Shown here: piece by piece, positions 1 to 10,830 of the stretch
How the letters are laid out: each line of letters opens with the position of its first letter
How positions within the stretch are numbered: position 1 is the stretch's first letter
NCBI GenBank assembly: GCA_002914805.1
Contig: JXTB01000377.1
Span: forward strand, 72,315-136,314
Length of the DNA: 64,000 bases
Direction of reading: 5' to 3'
DNA from: Parasponia andersonii
Lineage: Eukaryota > Streptophyta > Magnoliopsida > Rosales > Cannabaceae
The notes under the pieces: generated by a model
Database searches by the model: none
What the model saw: the letters and a program-made list of their open reading frames with translations, nothing else
What the model was told of the DNA's origin: nothing
Translations under genes and position numbers: made by a program

Positions 1-1871
1 TAATTGCACATCACATAAATCGACACCTCAGATGAGCTCTTACCATCTCATCACGACTAGAGCAACTCATACTATATGTATTGAGTGCTCCCTACCTGAC
101 ATCTATCTCTAGAAATCGAAGAGACACCTGTGTGTCTAATCCTACCGAGTCGGGGAACGAATGCCTACACCTATCGAGTGGAGATAGTCAAAAAACAAAC
201 CTTGTACGGGTTTACGGGCTCTCACCAAAGGCAGATGTACTAGTCTGCCTACTATAATATCGTGATGTCCAAGACGAATCTCATATATGATCTTATGAAA
301 TGTGCAATATGTGGAGTCTCAAACAAACATACAGCAGTTTAACATTCTAGACATGCTCTGATTTTTAAATAAAAATCCATTTTGTACTTAAAAACCCAAA
401 ACACTGTTCCTAAGATTTAACCAAATCCCAAGATTAAAACTAGTACAAAATCATACAGAGAATATCTAGAGCAGTCCACAATATTTCACAAGTTCATAGT
501 TCATTAAAATAATTATTCAAATAATTTAATTTGATATCACAAAATTTCATTTTCCAAGAATAAATGCCAATTTTAATGAAAAATAATAGAAAACAAGGAA
601 ATTGAATCCCCTACCTTGAAATAGTAATTATGCTGAGTTGACGACTCTATAAAAGTCCTCTGTCGATTAGCTAGTTATTCAGACGGTTGTTTCCAAATTC
701 TAACACATCCACTTGAAAAAGTAAATTTCCAAACAGAGCCTCAGATTAAGAAACGAATGTCACCACTGAATTCAGAACACCCAAAAATATTGGATTAGAC
801 ATAAAGTTTGTCGAAAATGGATTCCAGTGCGGAACAGGCCTGTGGCACGCAAAACGGTGTAATTTCTGAGCTATTTTCTCGATTTTCGTGCAACTTCAGA
901 AAATGGTGATATTTTATATCAAAATTCTTGTCTCGACCTCATTGAGTCCAAATTCGATGTCATAACTCGGCTTCGAGGTCCCAAGCATAAAGTGGGCTAA
1001 AAAATCCAAAAATTATAAAAATACCACATTTTGAAAATAATTAGAAAAATACCACTTTTTCATATTGATAATTAACGACCTTTCAGTTACCGTTTCAAAA
1101 CTTCAAAATTCACGTGGTATAATTTTCTTGGTCAAAATAACTCAATTATGAAATAATTAGAAAAATACCATAAAAATTTAATATTATAAAAGTGCTACAG
1201 TAACCATCTTCTCACCAAAGCCGAGTTACAGGCCGAGAGTGGTCGGAAATGAAAGCTGACATCGAGACGAGTTCAACGGTAGTGACGGCGAGTTGATTGG
1301 ACATCAGAGAAAGAAACGGCAGGCGAAAAACCGTTCCAATGGCGGTGACTTCGGGGTGGTCTTTTCTCCAGCGAAGAGCGGCGGTTCACGGCGGCAATAC
1401 CTGGTGTTGGTTCATCGGCAGCTTCTGATCAGGGCAGGCTAGCGTTTCGGGCAAGGCAGTGGCTAATGGTGCGGTGGTGAATAGTAAGAGAGAGTGAGTT
1501 CAAGGACGTTTGTGAAGAAGAAGAAGAAATGTGGGGGTTTTTATGCAATTTTCAGAAATTGTTGGTAGTGGGACACGTGTCACTATCTGACTGGACTGAA
1601 AAAAGTTTCTAAAATTCTATTTTGATCACAAATTTTAAAAAGATTTTTTTCACTTTAGTCCCTCTTTAATTAAATTTTTATCCCCGGTTGATAATTTCTT
1701 TTTCACTTTTGCCCCAAATGCACTTAGATTTTATTTTGTCTAGGTTCAACACCAATGATTTAATTTGAAATATTTTCAGATTTTTATTTAATTAATCTGA
1801 AAATGTAAAATTACCAAAATACCCTTGAATTAAAATTACTTAATTACCTTTTAAAAATTTAGGATTTTACA
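1..1871 (-). mobile_element. partial long LTR (distant relative of the 45950/51861 LTRs)
   Basis: The order of landmarks matches the two LTRs at 45950-48235 and 51861-54125. There is a segment around 61-240 with 'acctgtgtgt' and 'ctctcacc' blocks, then a block resembling 'cacccaaaa...ggattagacat' near 780, a GC-rich segment around 1200-1480, a gaagaagaag run near 1517, and a terminal ttttaca at 1865-1871. Identity is low, so it is a relative rather than the same subfamily. The left part lies outside the window. No polypurine tract follows 1871, so this is either a solo LTR or the outer edge of an element extending left. Orientation is inferred from the better preserved copies. Confidence 0.6.
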
Positions 1872-2395
1872 ATAGCTGGCATGCACCTTAAATTGAATTA
1901 ACGATCTCTAAGATAAAAGATCAGAATAAAAGTAATAAGCGAAAGTTTTATACCAAAATCCACTCCATTAATTTTCCGGATTAACTCAAGTTTTAACTTT
2001 TTAGCAAATATTGGGAATTTGTGGCCAGTGTTTTCCTCAAGCTCAAAGTGAACCCTTGACAAAATATACGCGATAACTAGGAAGTTTCCACTACCGCTCA
2101 TTCGGAAATAATGCTATCGATCCTTGTCGCCGTTTTAGAATCATCATTGATCACGTCCAACGTTGGGCGCTCCTCACTAGTTACTATGGAACACGTGTTT
2201 AATCTAAGGTACATTACAGTACCTTAGTGAAATCTTCCTCGATCGATCGGCTACTTGACAAAATATTACGGCGGTCACTAGCTCCTACATAGCTTATTGA
2301 TCATACATTGTCCTATATAAATTTTTTTTATTAACTTACTATAGAAATATGAATCTCACGGCTATAAAGCATTAAAAAAAAAAAGAAAAGAAAAA
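1872..2395. other. intergenic, upstream of small gene copy A
   Basis: No supported gene. The minus-strand 67-residue ORF at 1898-2101 has no recognisable feature. A TATA-like element precedes copy A at 2314-2320. Confidence 0.5.
2314..2320 (+). promoter_or_regulatory. TATA box of small gene copy A
   Basis: TATATAA about 75 bp upstream of the copy A start codon. Copies B and C also carry a TATA element upstream, at a shorter distance of about 50 bp. Confidence 0.4.
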
Positions 2396-2546
2396 ATGGC
2401 AAGAGAAATCGCTGCTGCTTCTGTAACTATCCATGCATAAAACAGATCTTTCAACTTGTATGGCTACAAAGGGAGGGCCATATTACTTTTGGTATGCATG
2501 ATTTTCGTGTCCTGACTAATCACATCATTTGTCTTTGTGATATGGA
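2396..2546 (+). pseudogene. small membrane-protein family, copy A (decayed)
   Basis: The start reads M-A-R-E-I-A-A, almost the same as the open copy at 14596 (M-P-R-E-I-A-A), but a TAA ends it after 14 codons. Past the stop, another frame still encodes a hydrophobic stretch with V-C-M-I-F-V-S, matching the membrane segment of copy C (L-C-M-I-F-M-S), followed by a TGA. The glycine-rich tail is not found. This is a broken duplicate. The function of the family is unknown to me. Confidence 0.65.
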
Positions 2547-3194
2547 GGGACCAATGTTAGAGGGAAAGAAATGAGTATGATTATAATTTTGTCTGAACTA
2601 CATATTAATATTGTGTTATAGTAAGTATATATGTGCAGAGGTTAAAAATTACAAACAAACTTCTATCTGCATAAGATGTGACCGATTGAGTAGAAAGTCA
2701 CACAATATCTTATATTTCTACATATGTCGTCATAATATACCACAATGTCTTTCTCTTTGTTTATTACCCGCAGCCCTAAATATATTGGTTATATATATGG
2801 AAGACCTTTCTGCTTAAGGTCACGGTGATTTTTTTGAAGAATACTTGACCTAATTTTTACTACATCAATTGCAAAGCTAGCTAGTCGTTGTTGAAAAGTA
2901 TAAAAGTAAACGAGCCAATAGTTTTAGACATCAAATCCATTATATGAAAATTTAAAACCAAGTGCTATGTTGACTTCAAGCACTTATAAGCAAATAAGGA
3001 TTGGAGAAGTGGCCAGTGGTTCCCGATCATTCCTTTCTATTACCTCGAAGTAAAACATTTGCATAAAACTAATGACTAGTCAAGTGTTTTCTTACGTACA
3101 ATTAACGAGTTCCTAGTAATTGGCTTCCAACTAAGATCACATATGAACTAGTATATTTGACAAGTTTAAATTAGCTAAAACGTTCATATAGCTA
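2547..3194. other. intergenic between small gene copies A and B
   Basis: AT-rich sequence. The 68-residue ORF at 2611-2817 has no recognisable domain, and I see no gene or element ends. Confidence 0.4.
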
Positions 3195-3200
3195 TATAAA
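3195..3200 (+). promoter_or_regulatory. TATA box of small gene copy B
   Basis: TATAAA inside a block of about 38 bp that is clearly similar to the block upstream of copy C (14540): TATA box, then 'cgg/ccg tt-ttaat-ggct', then 'ttat-a' before the leader. The conserved core promoter supports common ancestry of copies B and C. Confidence 0.5.
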
Positions 3201-3247
3201 CGGTTCTTAATTGGCTATATGTTATTACAGAAAGAAACAAAACAAAA

Positions 3248-3386
3248 ATGGCCAGAGAACTTGCTGCTCTGGTAGCTGATAGCCACGCATGCAGAACCAT
3301 TACATCTACGGCATTAAAGTTCTGACGGCACACTATTCCTCATCTGCATGATTTTCATGTCCTTATCAGTCATGTCATTTATATAG
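3248..3386 (+). pseudogene. small membrane-protein family, copy B (frameshifted)
   Basis: The N-terminus reads M-A-R-E-L-A-A-L-V-A, close to copy C. A TGA after about 25 codons ends this frame. A one-step frame change then gives G-T-L-F-L-I-C-M-I-F-M-S-L-S-V-M-S-F-I, nearly the same as the membrane segment of copy C, before a TAG at 3384. The glycine-rich tail is gone. The copy is better preserved than A but cannot encode the full protein. Confidence 0.7.
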
Positions 3387-4138
3387 ATGTCCAGCTGTAT
3401 TAATATAAGGTCAACTAATTTGATGACGTGGATAATCTTAAAAGATCGTTTATAATTACTAACTTTCTATGAATAGTTTCATTTTATATATAGAATTTCT
3501 GTACGTCTAGTTCTAAGTAGACGTTAATGTGAGTCTACAATTCAAAAGAAAAGCACAGTATATTCGACTTACATTGATGTAAGTTGGTTGTACTGGGTCT
3601 TAGCAACGGGCTCACGGCTGGGGGAAAAAAAAAAAAAAAAGACACTGAAGTCTATCACGTGTACCAATTTCTCTTAGTGTTGACTATTGACTAATAGTCA
3701 ACAATATAATTTTCCCATTTTTTTCACTATATTTTTCTGGAGTTTGGTAAATCATTTGAAGTCTTTAGGGCCAATTTGATTAAGCTCCTCAACAATCTTA
3801 AAGTGCTTATTGGATAATTTTTATACTAAATGGAGTTTAGTAAAAACTCAAAAAAAAAAAAGATTTTTTAATATTTTTTGATAAAGACACGGCTAAAAAT
3901 TAAAGTAGATTTAGCTAAAGTAGGTAAAAGGGAGGTTTGGACTTCGGCTTATGCGGGAATTTGTTTGTGCATCTAATGAATATTTCAGTATACTAAAAAT
4001 ATCCCCAAAGAATTAGATAAATACCAGCTATCATCCTCCTTTTCGTCCACTTGGCATTAACAATTCTCGATCCCCAAACCAAACAAAACAACGCTTCCAT
4101 CATCTCTACGCCAACAATGGAGGAAGCCTAGTCATTAA
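3387..4138. other. AT-rich intergenic stretch
   Basis: Contains an A-run near 3627-3640 and AT-rich sequence resembling decayed MITE material near 3770-3900. No gene or clear inverted repeat could be supported. Confidence 0.4.
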
Positions 4139-4504
4139 ATGGCGGCAGTGGCGGTGGTGGGGTGGAGGAAGAGGCGAATCATTTCTTCAATTTCCACCAT
4201 GGGAGGAGGAGCTATAAGAGCCGCTTCCAAGTTCGCAGACGGAATCGGTGTCGGTGTCGTCCACAGAGGTCTACGCGGCGCCACAGTGGTCTTACCCGTC
4301 GAGCAGTCCGTACGAAAGCCGTCGAAGCCCGTCTCGGCGATCCTAACCTCGTCATCGTCACAAACCGTCAAGGCCACCAATGCTGACGCATCGGTGATCC
4401 AGAGGTCAGTGTGGGGATATGAACGACTGCGAGTTCAACTGCAGAGAGGACGAGCTGATTTTGTGATAATTATGTATCTGGGAAATTTTCTTTTTGAAAG
4501 TTGA
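4139..4504 (+). CDS. small uncharacterised protein or gene remnant, 121 residues
   Basis: This GC-richer frame starts at an ATG in an AT-rich neighbourhood and encodes a basic N-terminus (residues 8-13 WRKRRI), a Gly/Ala/Val-rich middle and a Ser/Thr-rich stretch (residues 68-76). From about residue 92 the character changes. In the +1 frame the same bases give an acidic run with N-D-C-E-F and E-D-E-L before a stop. A single frameshift in a once longer plant gene is therefore possible. I do not recognise the family. Two overlapping ORFs on either strand of the same bases are treated as shadows. It may be a gene fragment and not a working gene. Confidence 0.4.
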   Translation: MAAVAVVGWRKRRIISSISTMGGGAIRAASKFADGIGVGVVHRGLRGATVVLPVEQSVRKPSKPVSAILTSSSSQTVKATNADASVIQRSVWGYERLRVQLQRGRADFVIIMYLGNFLFES

Positions 4505-4910
4505 GAGGACGACTGTGAAAAAACTATAATTTTCTTTGGTGCAATAGCAGAAAGATCGACGCCTTTGTTCAGCATGTTAAGCAATAACCATGCTCCACCA
4601 TTTGCTACAAGTTGTAATGATTGGACTCATCTTTAATTTGTTTTTCTCTGTGTTGGGACCTATTTTTGGACTTGTGTTTCTTTTTGAGTGCAAGGCCCTT
4701 TTTGGCCCTTCATGTTTTTTGGCTGTTTATAATTAAATCATTTCGTGTGTGTGTATATATATATATAACCTAAACCAAATATATTAGATGATAAGTAATA
4801 AGTTTAATTATTATTAATTCAATTTACCTAACTCTTTAATACTGATTTTTCTATTCATAACAGTTTTCAATTATAATTTATTAAATACTTAATTATTTTA
4901 CGCTACAAGT

Positions 4911-5024
4911 AAATTTTTCCCGACATAACTAAAACTGAATTTTTAAAATCTATAGCTACCAAACTAGAAATTTTTCCCGACATAACTAAAACTGAATTTT
5001 TAAAATCTATAGCTACCAAACTAG
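4911..5024 (+). repeat. 57-bp unit tandemly duplicated
   Basis: A 57-bp unit beginning aaatttttcccgac occurs twice head to tail (4911 and 4968) with essentially no differences. The duplication is therefore recent. Confidence 0.9.
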
Positions 5025-5029
5025 CCCAT

Positions 5030-5170
5030 AGTCTAACACGAAAGCCATGTGCTTTTAGCTTTTGGATTTCACAATGGACGAGGCAGTCAAACGGTGGATT
5101 TTGGTCAATGAAGTCAAAAGACAGTATGAGCAAGTGAGAGATAAATTTGTTGGGTTTCCTAATTATGAGC
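5030..5170 (+). repeat. diverged duplicate of 11335-11445
   Basis: Shared blocks include 'atgtgcttt', 'cacaatggac', 'ggtgga', 'aatgaagtca' and 'gtgagaga' in the same order as at 11335-11445. The two copies lie just outside the two ends of the copia element. I cannot show that either is coding. Confidence 0.5.
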
Positions 5171-5244
5171 CGCACATGTATACAATAATTATATAAGCTT
5201 ATGGTTGTCTAATTAAGTAGGTTGATTAAGTAATCCAATTATAA

Positions 5245-5430
5245 GCTTAGAAAATTATTAATTAAGTATGAGTGTAATATGTAGTTACCTAATATTAGAC
5301 AAATAAGAATTGATAGGATTTCTATTAATTATCAGTATATATAGGTATAATTATTAGGATTTTAGTCCACACTGCATATATAGAATATTCTGGCAGTGGA
5401 AGATCTTCAATCCTCAAGCTAAAATAAATA
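5245..5430 (+). repeat. copia 5' LTR (approximate ends)
   Basis: Aligns with 10567-10830. The core 'gtaatatgtagttacctaat' is identical in both. Ends are approximate. Confidence 0.55.
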
Positions 5431-5899
5431 TAATGAAACAATAAGTTGCCAAAATAACCTCTACTATATAGTTTTGTTTGTTTTAGTATATAATGATATT
5501 GTATGTTTATTGTTCATACTAATAATTATTGGCCCAGAGGAAGGTGATTATTTGGCCAAACAATGGTTACATCTACGGTAATAAATATGTGGCAATTATT
5601 AAGTTTCCATATAGACAATAAATTAGCCTAAAAGAAGGTTTATTATTTGACAGGATTTATTATCAATATTTGATTATTGCATTGAAGAGTATCATTTATA
5701 AAGTAATAAGTTGGCTCAAAGGAATGTTTGTCAATGTTGTATTAGGTATTTTATGATAGAAAGGCCTACCATTATTTATTTATTTGATTTATATCATACT
5801 AGTTTATGTTATTACTTTATATGCTTAGTCTATGACATGTTTTTTTTTATGTGAGTGTCATAATCTATTTTCTAGTTCTCTCTTCAGCTTCTACTCAAT

Positions 5900-6800
5900 A
5901 TATATTTGCTAAAATTAAGTGTAATATTTGTGCTTAATAGTACAAACCTCGAGAAACAGAATGAGCATATTTGTTTATGCTCAATTGTATTGTTCTTGAT
6001 CTTGTGCTCTGGACAGAACATCCTATTGCTCTTATAGTTTAAAGTTCTCAATTGGTAAAGAAGGATTTTGAGTAGTAAATACATTCTAATTACATAAGTC
6101 TTAAGGTCATGCAATACTCTATTACAGAAATCATAAAGGGGCGCTCTACTTGAGGAGGTAAATGCTAAGTTATTCCTTAAAGCTACTACGAATCGTTTTA
6201 TTGAAAACAAAAAAAAGGTCGAAATGAGTACCATATTTTTGAGAACCTCTTTTCAGTTTATTGTAAGGATTAAGGGAACATAAGGAGTACATTATGTATA
6301 TGTCTAATCTTGCTTCCAAACTAAAGATACTTACGTTAGGGTAGTTAAAAGACTTACTCATACATTCAGTCTCTATCTCTCGTCCTGCATAATTCAGTTA
6401 ACTTAAGTAAAGTAACAACACCCTAAAAGACAAATGGCCTCTTTTGAGATTATTTCTTATAGTGTATAAGAAGAAGTAGGTTAAAGTAAGAAAATATTGA
6501 AAGCGCTCACTTAGCATGTACTTCTCAGTATAAGATAAGATAAGGAAAAAGAATAAGGATAAAGAAGCTACAGTTATATTTTTATAGCATAAAGTGTAAA
6601 AGGAAACAAAATAAGAAATTTGTCTGTTTCTTTTACAAAAAGGCTGGATATATAAGGTTGATTGTCCCAATCATGCTTTTTGATATATAAAGAAAAGTAT
6701 ACTTCTCAATTTTATTTATCATAAAATTAATTTAGCGCTTGTACCCAAATATTCTTAGTGAATAGATACAGTTCTTACTATTCACATAAGTGTGTTCATG
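5900..6800 (+). pseudogene. copia gag remnant
   Basis: Plus-strand translation across frames shows plant copia Gag pieces: A-K-L-F-L-K-A near 6160, E-Y-I-M-Y-M-S-N-L-A-S-K-L-K near 6275-6320, preceded by I-E-N-K-K-K-V-E-M. In an intact Gag this helical segment lies upstream of the zinc knuckle. Stops and frameshifts break it throughout. The minus-strand ORFs at 5884-6670 are shadows of it. Confidence 0.65.
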
Positions 6801-7379
6801 CAAAATTATTTGTGAAGCCGTTTGCAAATTGATGATGAAAAAATTCATCTGTTTAGGAAATGACAAAATAATTTTAGTAAAGGCTGTATAAAGTTGTTTA
6901 GACTACAGTTAGAGACTAGTTAAATTTGGATTTGGAAGAAATTTTTAAAGTATTCTATTTCTGACTTGAACATATATAGTCATCTTTGATCATTCGGAAA
7001 TAGTCAAATTTAATTTCTTTCAAGATTCAAATTTCTTGTTACTAGTTCTTTGATTGATAATCTTTATACATTTAAAATAACTGCCTATTAAATTAATCTT
7101 GCATATTAAGAAATATGGTACAAAAGTACAAGTCAATTAAAAGAACTTTTCTATGGTATGACACAAGCATTTTTGATATATCTCTTAATAAAGAATTAAT
7201 ATTCTTATATCAGATGAAATTCTTAACTTACTTAACTTAAAGGACTTTAAAATCTATATTAAGTATATTAAGGAATACAAAAAAAATATAAGGAAATCAG
7301 GTATCAATAGGAGTTTTCATATTTTAGACCTAACTTATACTATTACATACAGACCATTTCCTACGGTTTTCTAGAATGG

Positions 7380-7900
7380 CTAGCAATATTAAATTATATT
7401 CATAGATGATTATTCTTATCAAAGGTACCTATTTTGGTTTATGAGAAGTCTCAATTTCTGGATATGTCTAAGGTTTTTAATGTCGAAGTTAAAATTCAGC
7501 TAAGCTAGAAAATTAAAGCTATCAAATCTAATCATAGTGCATACTATTGTAGGTAAGATGGATAGAGTTAATAAAATCCAGAGTCATTCACTCACTTCCT
7601 AGAGACATACAGAATTGTCCTACAATATAAAATGCTAGGGAAATCTTATGAATAATATTGTTCAGTGACAATAAAGCAAACTTAAGGTCATAGTAAGAAG
7701 TGTGATTAATCATTCTTTACCTAAATCACTCTAAGAGAGAAACCTAAAGACTACAGTATACATACCAAATAGAGCTTCTACTAAAGATATAGCTAAAACT
7801 TTATATGGACAGGCAAAAAGCTTAACACTAGGTACTTGCATATCTAGAGTTGTCCAACTACGGCTAGGCCATACAGGCCATATGGAAAGTGATTGGACTT
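7380..7900 (+). pseudogene. copia integrase core remnant
   Basis: Near 7400-7480 the plus strand gives Y-I-H-R-*-L-F-L and, in an adjoining frame, the F-I-D-D-Y-S motif typical of the integrase core, followed by remains of the 'EKSQFLDM-KVFNVEVK' segment and an S-N-H-S-A-Y-Y block where the S-D-x-G-G-E-Y motif belongs. Multiple frame changes are needed, so it is non-functional. Confidence 0.6.
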
Positions 7901-8329
7901 AAGAATTTTAGCTACTATATCATTAGGTAATCTGAAAAATTTCATTTTTTATGATACCTTTAATAAATTGTTTTCAAAACAGAAAAATACAAATTTCTTG
8001 AGGATATTAAGTTTAGAGAGAGAAAAGTTTAGAATATTATCTTTCAGGAGAAATTTGTTTCTCTTCCTTTAGTTACAATTGAAAATAGTCATGCTTTAGG
8101 CTTCTACACCTGACATTATTCAAGATGAGAATTTAGATTCAGACAATATTCAAAAATTCTTTGTCCAAAATAAGGAAATTACTCTAAAAGAGCAAACTCA
8201 ACAACCTCAAGAGAAAGTACCATTAAAGAAACCTACTAGGGAAAAGAGAAGTACAACTTCAAATATTTATGTTATTAATCTCCAAGATCATATATTTGAT
8301 ATAGGAGTAAAAAGTGATCCAATCATTTT

Positions 8330-8940
8330 TACTTAAGCAAAAATAATATTCTAACTCTCAAAGTGGATTGATTCTATAATGATTGAGTTGAAATCCATGA
8401 AGGACAATGATCTTTAAGTTCTTGTCAATATTTAAGTTCGTCTAGTTCTAATGGTTTCGCTCCAAAGAAAAGCATTGTTTATAAAGAGATTTTCTCTTCA
8501 ATTTTAATAAAAGAATCTTTCAGGATACTTTTGGCACTAGTAGCTTATTATGTTCTAAAGTTACATTAGGTAAATTTAAAGTCTACTAGTTTTCCATTAA
8601 GATATTATAGATTCCATCAAGTCATTTTTTCGTTTAGTTTTGAGGAAAATTCAGTTGATGGTTTTATATATCACAAGTTCAATGGGAGCAAATTTATTTT
8701 CTTAATTTTGTATGTTAATGACATATTTTTTGGCTAACAGTCATATAGACTTATTGTATGAAACCAAGAAATTTCCATTGAAGAATATTGATGTAAAAAA
8801 TCTAGGGGACATCTCTTTTGTACTAGGGAATAAAGATACATTTAGATCATTCCTGATGTACTTTTAGGATGTTACAAAAGAGCTATATCGATAAAGATTA
8901 TATTTCAGAAGATATACTCATTCGGTAAAGGTAATAAATA
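8330..8940 (+). pseudogene. copia reverse transcriptase remnant
   Basis: Around 8636-8830 the translation gives F-G-F/S-F-E-E-N-S-V-D-G-F-I, then S-K-F-I-F-L-I-L-Y-V-N-D-I, then E-T-K-K-F and N-L-G-D-I-S-F-V-L-G. The catalytic Y-V-D-D box has become Y-V-N-D, a G-to-A type change. Several stops interrupt the region. Confidence 0.7.
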
Positions 8941-9236
8941 CAGTCTTAATTAGTACCTATAATGATATTGAAATTAAGAAAATATAAAAATTCCCTTATG
9001 CATTGGCAATGGGGAATCTTATGCATGTTCAGAATTGTTAGACATATATCAATAATCCTCATATGGATCATTGAGTAGCAGTAAAATAGGTTATATAGAA
9101 TTTGGAGAGAACATAAGACTAAGTGTTTACTTATTAGAAATCGGAAAATTTTAGAGATCATTAGGTATTCCAACTCTAATTTTATTGAATGCATATATAG
9201 TTAAAGATCCACCTCTGGTTTTATATATATATATAT

Positions 9237-9474
9237 GGGCACTAATCCAGTAGGTTTTTTTTTTTTTTACCTATGAATAGGTATTAATTTGACCAATAAA
9301 AATTTAGTATACATATTTTTTTATTGTAAAAAGTAAGAGAGAGAAAAAGTATTAATGATGCACGTCTTTTCATGCACTTCATTATAGCTATTGGATCACC
9401 ATTAGATGGTGATCCAACGGCTAAAAAAAAAATACCTACCCACAGGTAAAAAAAAATACTTATTGGATTGGCAA

Positions 9475-9475
<1 letters not shown>
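9237..9475. mobile_element. MITE copy 1 flanked by (TA)n
   Basis: A 239-bp element beginning gggcactaatccagtagg and ending cttattggattggcaac. The two ends are inverted repeats of about 36 bp that include a T-run and A-run (…tttttttacctatg at the left, cacaggtaaaaaaa at the right). TA microsatellites lie on both sides (about 9222-9236 and 9477-9509). It encodes nothing. The TA-tract flanks resemble microsatellite-targeting MITEs such as the rice Micron type; this assignment is inferred from structure only. Confidence 0.75.
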
Positions 9476-9509
<34 letters not shown>

Positions 9510-9511
<2 letters not shown>

Positions 9512-9749
9512 GCACCAATCCAGTAGGTATTTTTTTTTTTTACCTATGCATAGGTATCAATTTGGCCAATCAAAATTTAGCATGCATATTTTTTTATTGT
9601 AAAAAATAAAAGAGAAAAAGAGAATTGATGATGCACGTCTTTTCATGCACTTTATTATAGCCTTAGATTACCATCTAGTAGTGATCCAACGACTAAAAAA
9701 AAAATACTACCCATAGGTAAAGAAAAAAAATACCTATTGGATTGGCAAC
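9510..9749. mobile_element. MITE copy 2 flanked by (TA)n
   Basis: Second copy of the same element, 240 bp, same orientation and about 90 percent similar to copy 1 by eye. It shares the TA tract 9477-9509 with copy 1 and ends in another TA tract (9750-9763). Terminal inverted repeats are preserved (gggcaccaatccagtagg… / …cctattggattggcaac). Confidence 0.8.
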
Positions 9750-9763
9750 ATATATATATATAT

Positions 9764-10150
9764 GCTAAATAGAGAGACTATTTGGAAGAGTGTTAAACAA
9801 ACACTCACAACTTCTTCTACTATGAAGCAAAGTATATATAGATCTTATTATGAGGCATCAATTTATGGAATATAACTACAGAACTTTGACACCAAACTAG
9901 AAATCGTATTTGATAGTTTTAAAAGACCATTAAGGAACTATTGTGATAATTGAGCTGTATTGTTGTATTTTAATAATAACAAAAACTCTTAAAGTCAAGA
10001 AACATAGACTTTAAGTTATCTATTGTTAAAATAAAGAATTCAAAGTTGACAAATGTCTAAAAATTATATAAGTACAAACTCTATGATAGTGGTGACTCAC
10101 TAAAGATTTATCACCTAAAGTACTTTCATAAGCATATTGCTCATAATAAT
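9764..10150 (+). pseudogene. copia RNase H remnant
   Basis: Fragments K-S-V-K-Q-T-L-T-T-S-S-T-M, then Y-E-A-S-x-x-G, L-E-I-V, R-P-L-R-N-Y-C-D-N, N-N-N-K-N-S and L-T-K-D-L-S-P-K-V correspond in order to the C-terminal copia RNase H. Frames change several times. It is separated from the RT remnant by the two MITEs. Confidence 0.65.
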
Positions 10151-10566
10151 GTTATATATTAAAAATGTGCAATTCAGTGAGATTTTGTAACTTAGTTTGA
10201 ATATTCATTCATGATACTTATTCTTTGTCTAATTCTATAGAATATGATAGATAGATTTTTATATAAACTTTGAACTTAAATATGATATTTATCATATTAT
10301 TATCTTTCTTACTGCGGTTAAAGTATAAAGTTTACAATAATGCATTAAGTGAAAAGGCTAAGGTTAATCTATTTCAGCTTAAAGTAGGACTAGTTGAAAA
10401 TAGGCATGTAAGAACATTTTTCATGTAATTTCTATGCCACACATCCATAATTAATCCATAATTAATCTGTGTCATTGTATGTATAGATTTGGTGATCATT
10501 GATAGGTTCAGTTGCCTACCTAAGGGCAACAAAGACCACTTTGATTTGTTATTGATATACAAGATA

Positions 10567-10830
10567 GTCTAGATTTTTATAAATTACTAATTAAATATGA
10601 GTTATGTAATATGTAGTTACCTAATATTAGACTAATAAGGATTGATGGGTTTCTACTGGTTATCAGTATATACAGGCATATAACTATTAGAGTTTTGGTC
10701 TCTAAGCTAAATATACTGCATGCTCTTCTTATTCGCCTCCATCAATAGAGAGAGATCTCATTGAACATACATAGAGTATTCTGGCTATAAAAAATCTTTT
10801 ACCCTCATGCTCTAATCAATTTATCGTTTC
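10567..10830 (+). repeat. copia 3' LTR (approximate ends)
   Basis: Repeat of 5245-5430 in the same orientation. It is longer because it keeps a segment around 10715-10770 (…cttattcgcctccatcaatag…) that the 5' copy has lost. Confidence 0.55.

Larger units (their letters stand above)
4505..5244. other. AT-rich intergenic with local duplications
   Basis: Holds a GT/AT microsatellite near 4747-4768, an exact 57-bp tandem duplication, and a diverged segment repeated beyond the copia element. No gene supported. Confidence 0.4.
5245..10830 (+). mobile_element. decayed Ty1/copia LTR retrotransposon
   Basis: Two related direct repeats flank about 5.1 kb (about 5245-5430 and 10567-10830). Shared blocks include 'taatatgtagttacctaat' and 'gtattctggc'. 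Between them gag, integrase, reverse transcriptase and RNase H appear in the fixed copia order (integrase before RT), but no frame stays open. Two MITEs at 9237-9749 are nested between RT and RNase H. Exact LTR ends and the target duplication could not be fixed because of decay. The 3' LTR has about 50 bp that are missing from the 5' LTR. Confidence 0.75.
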
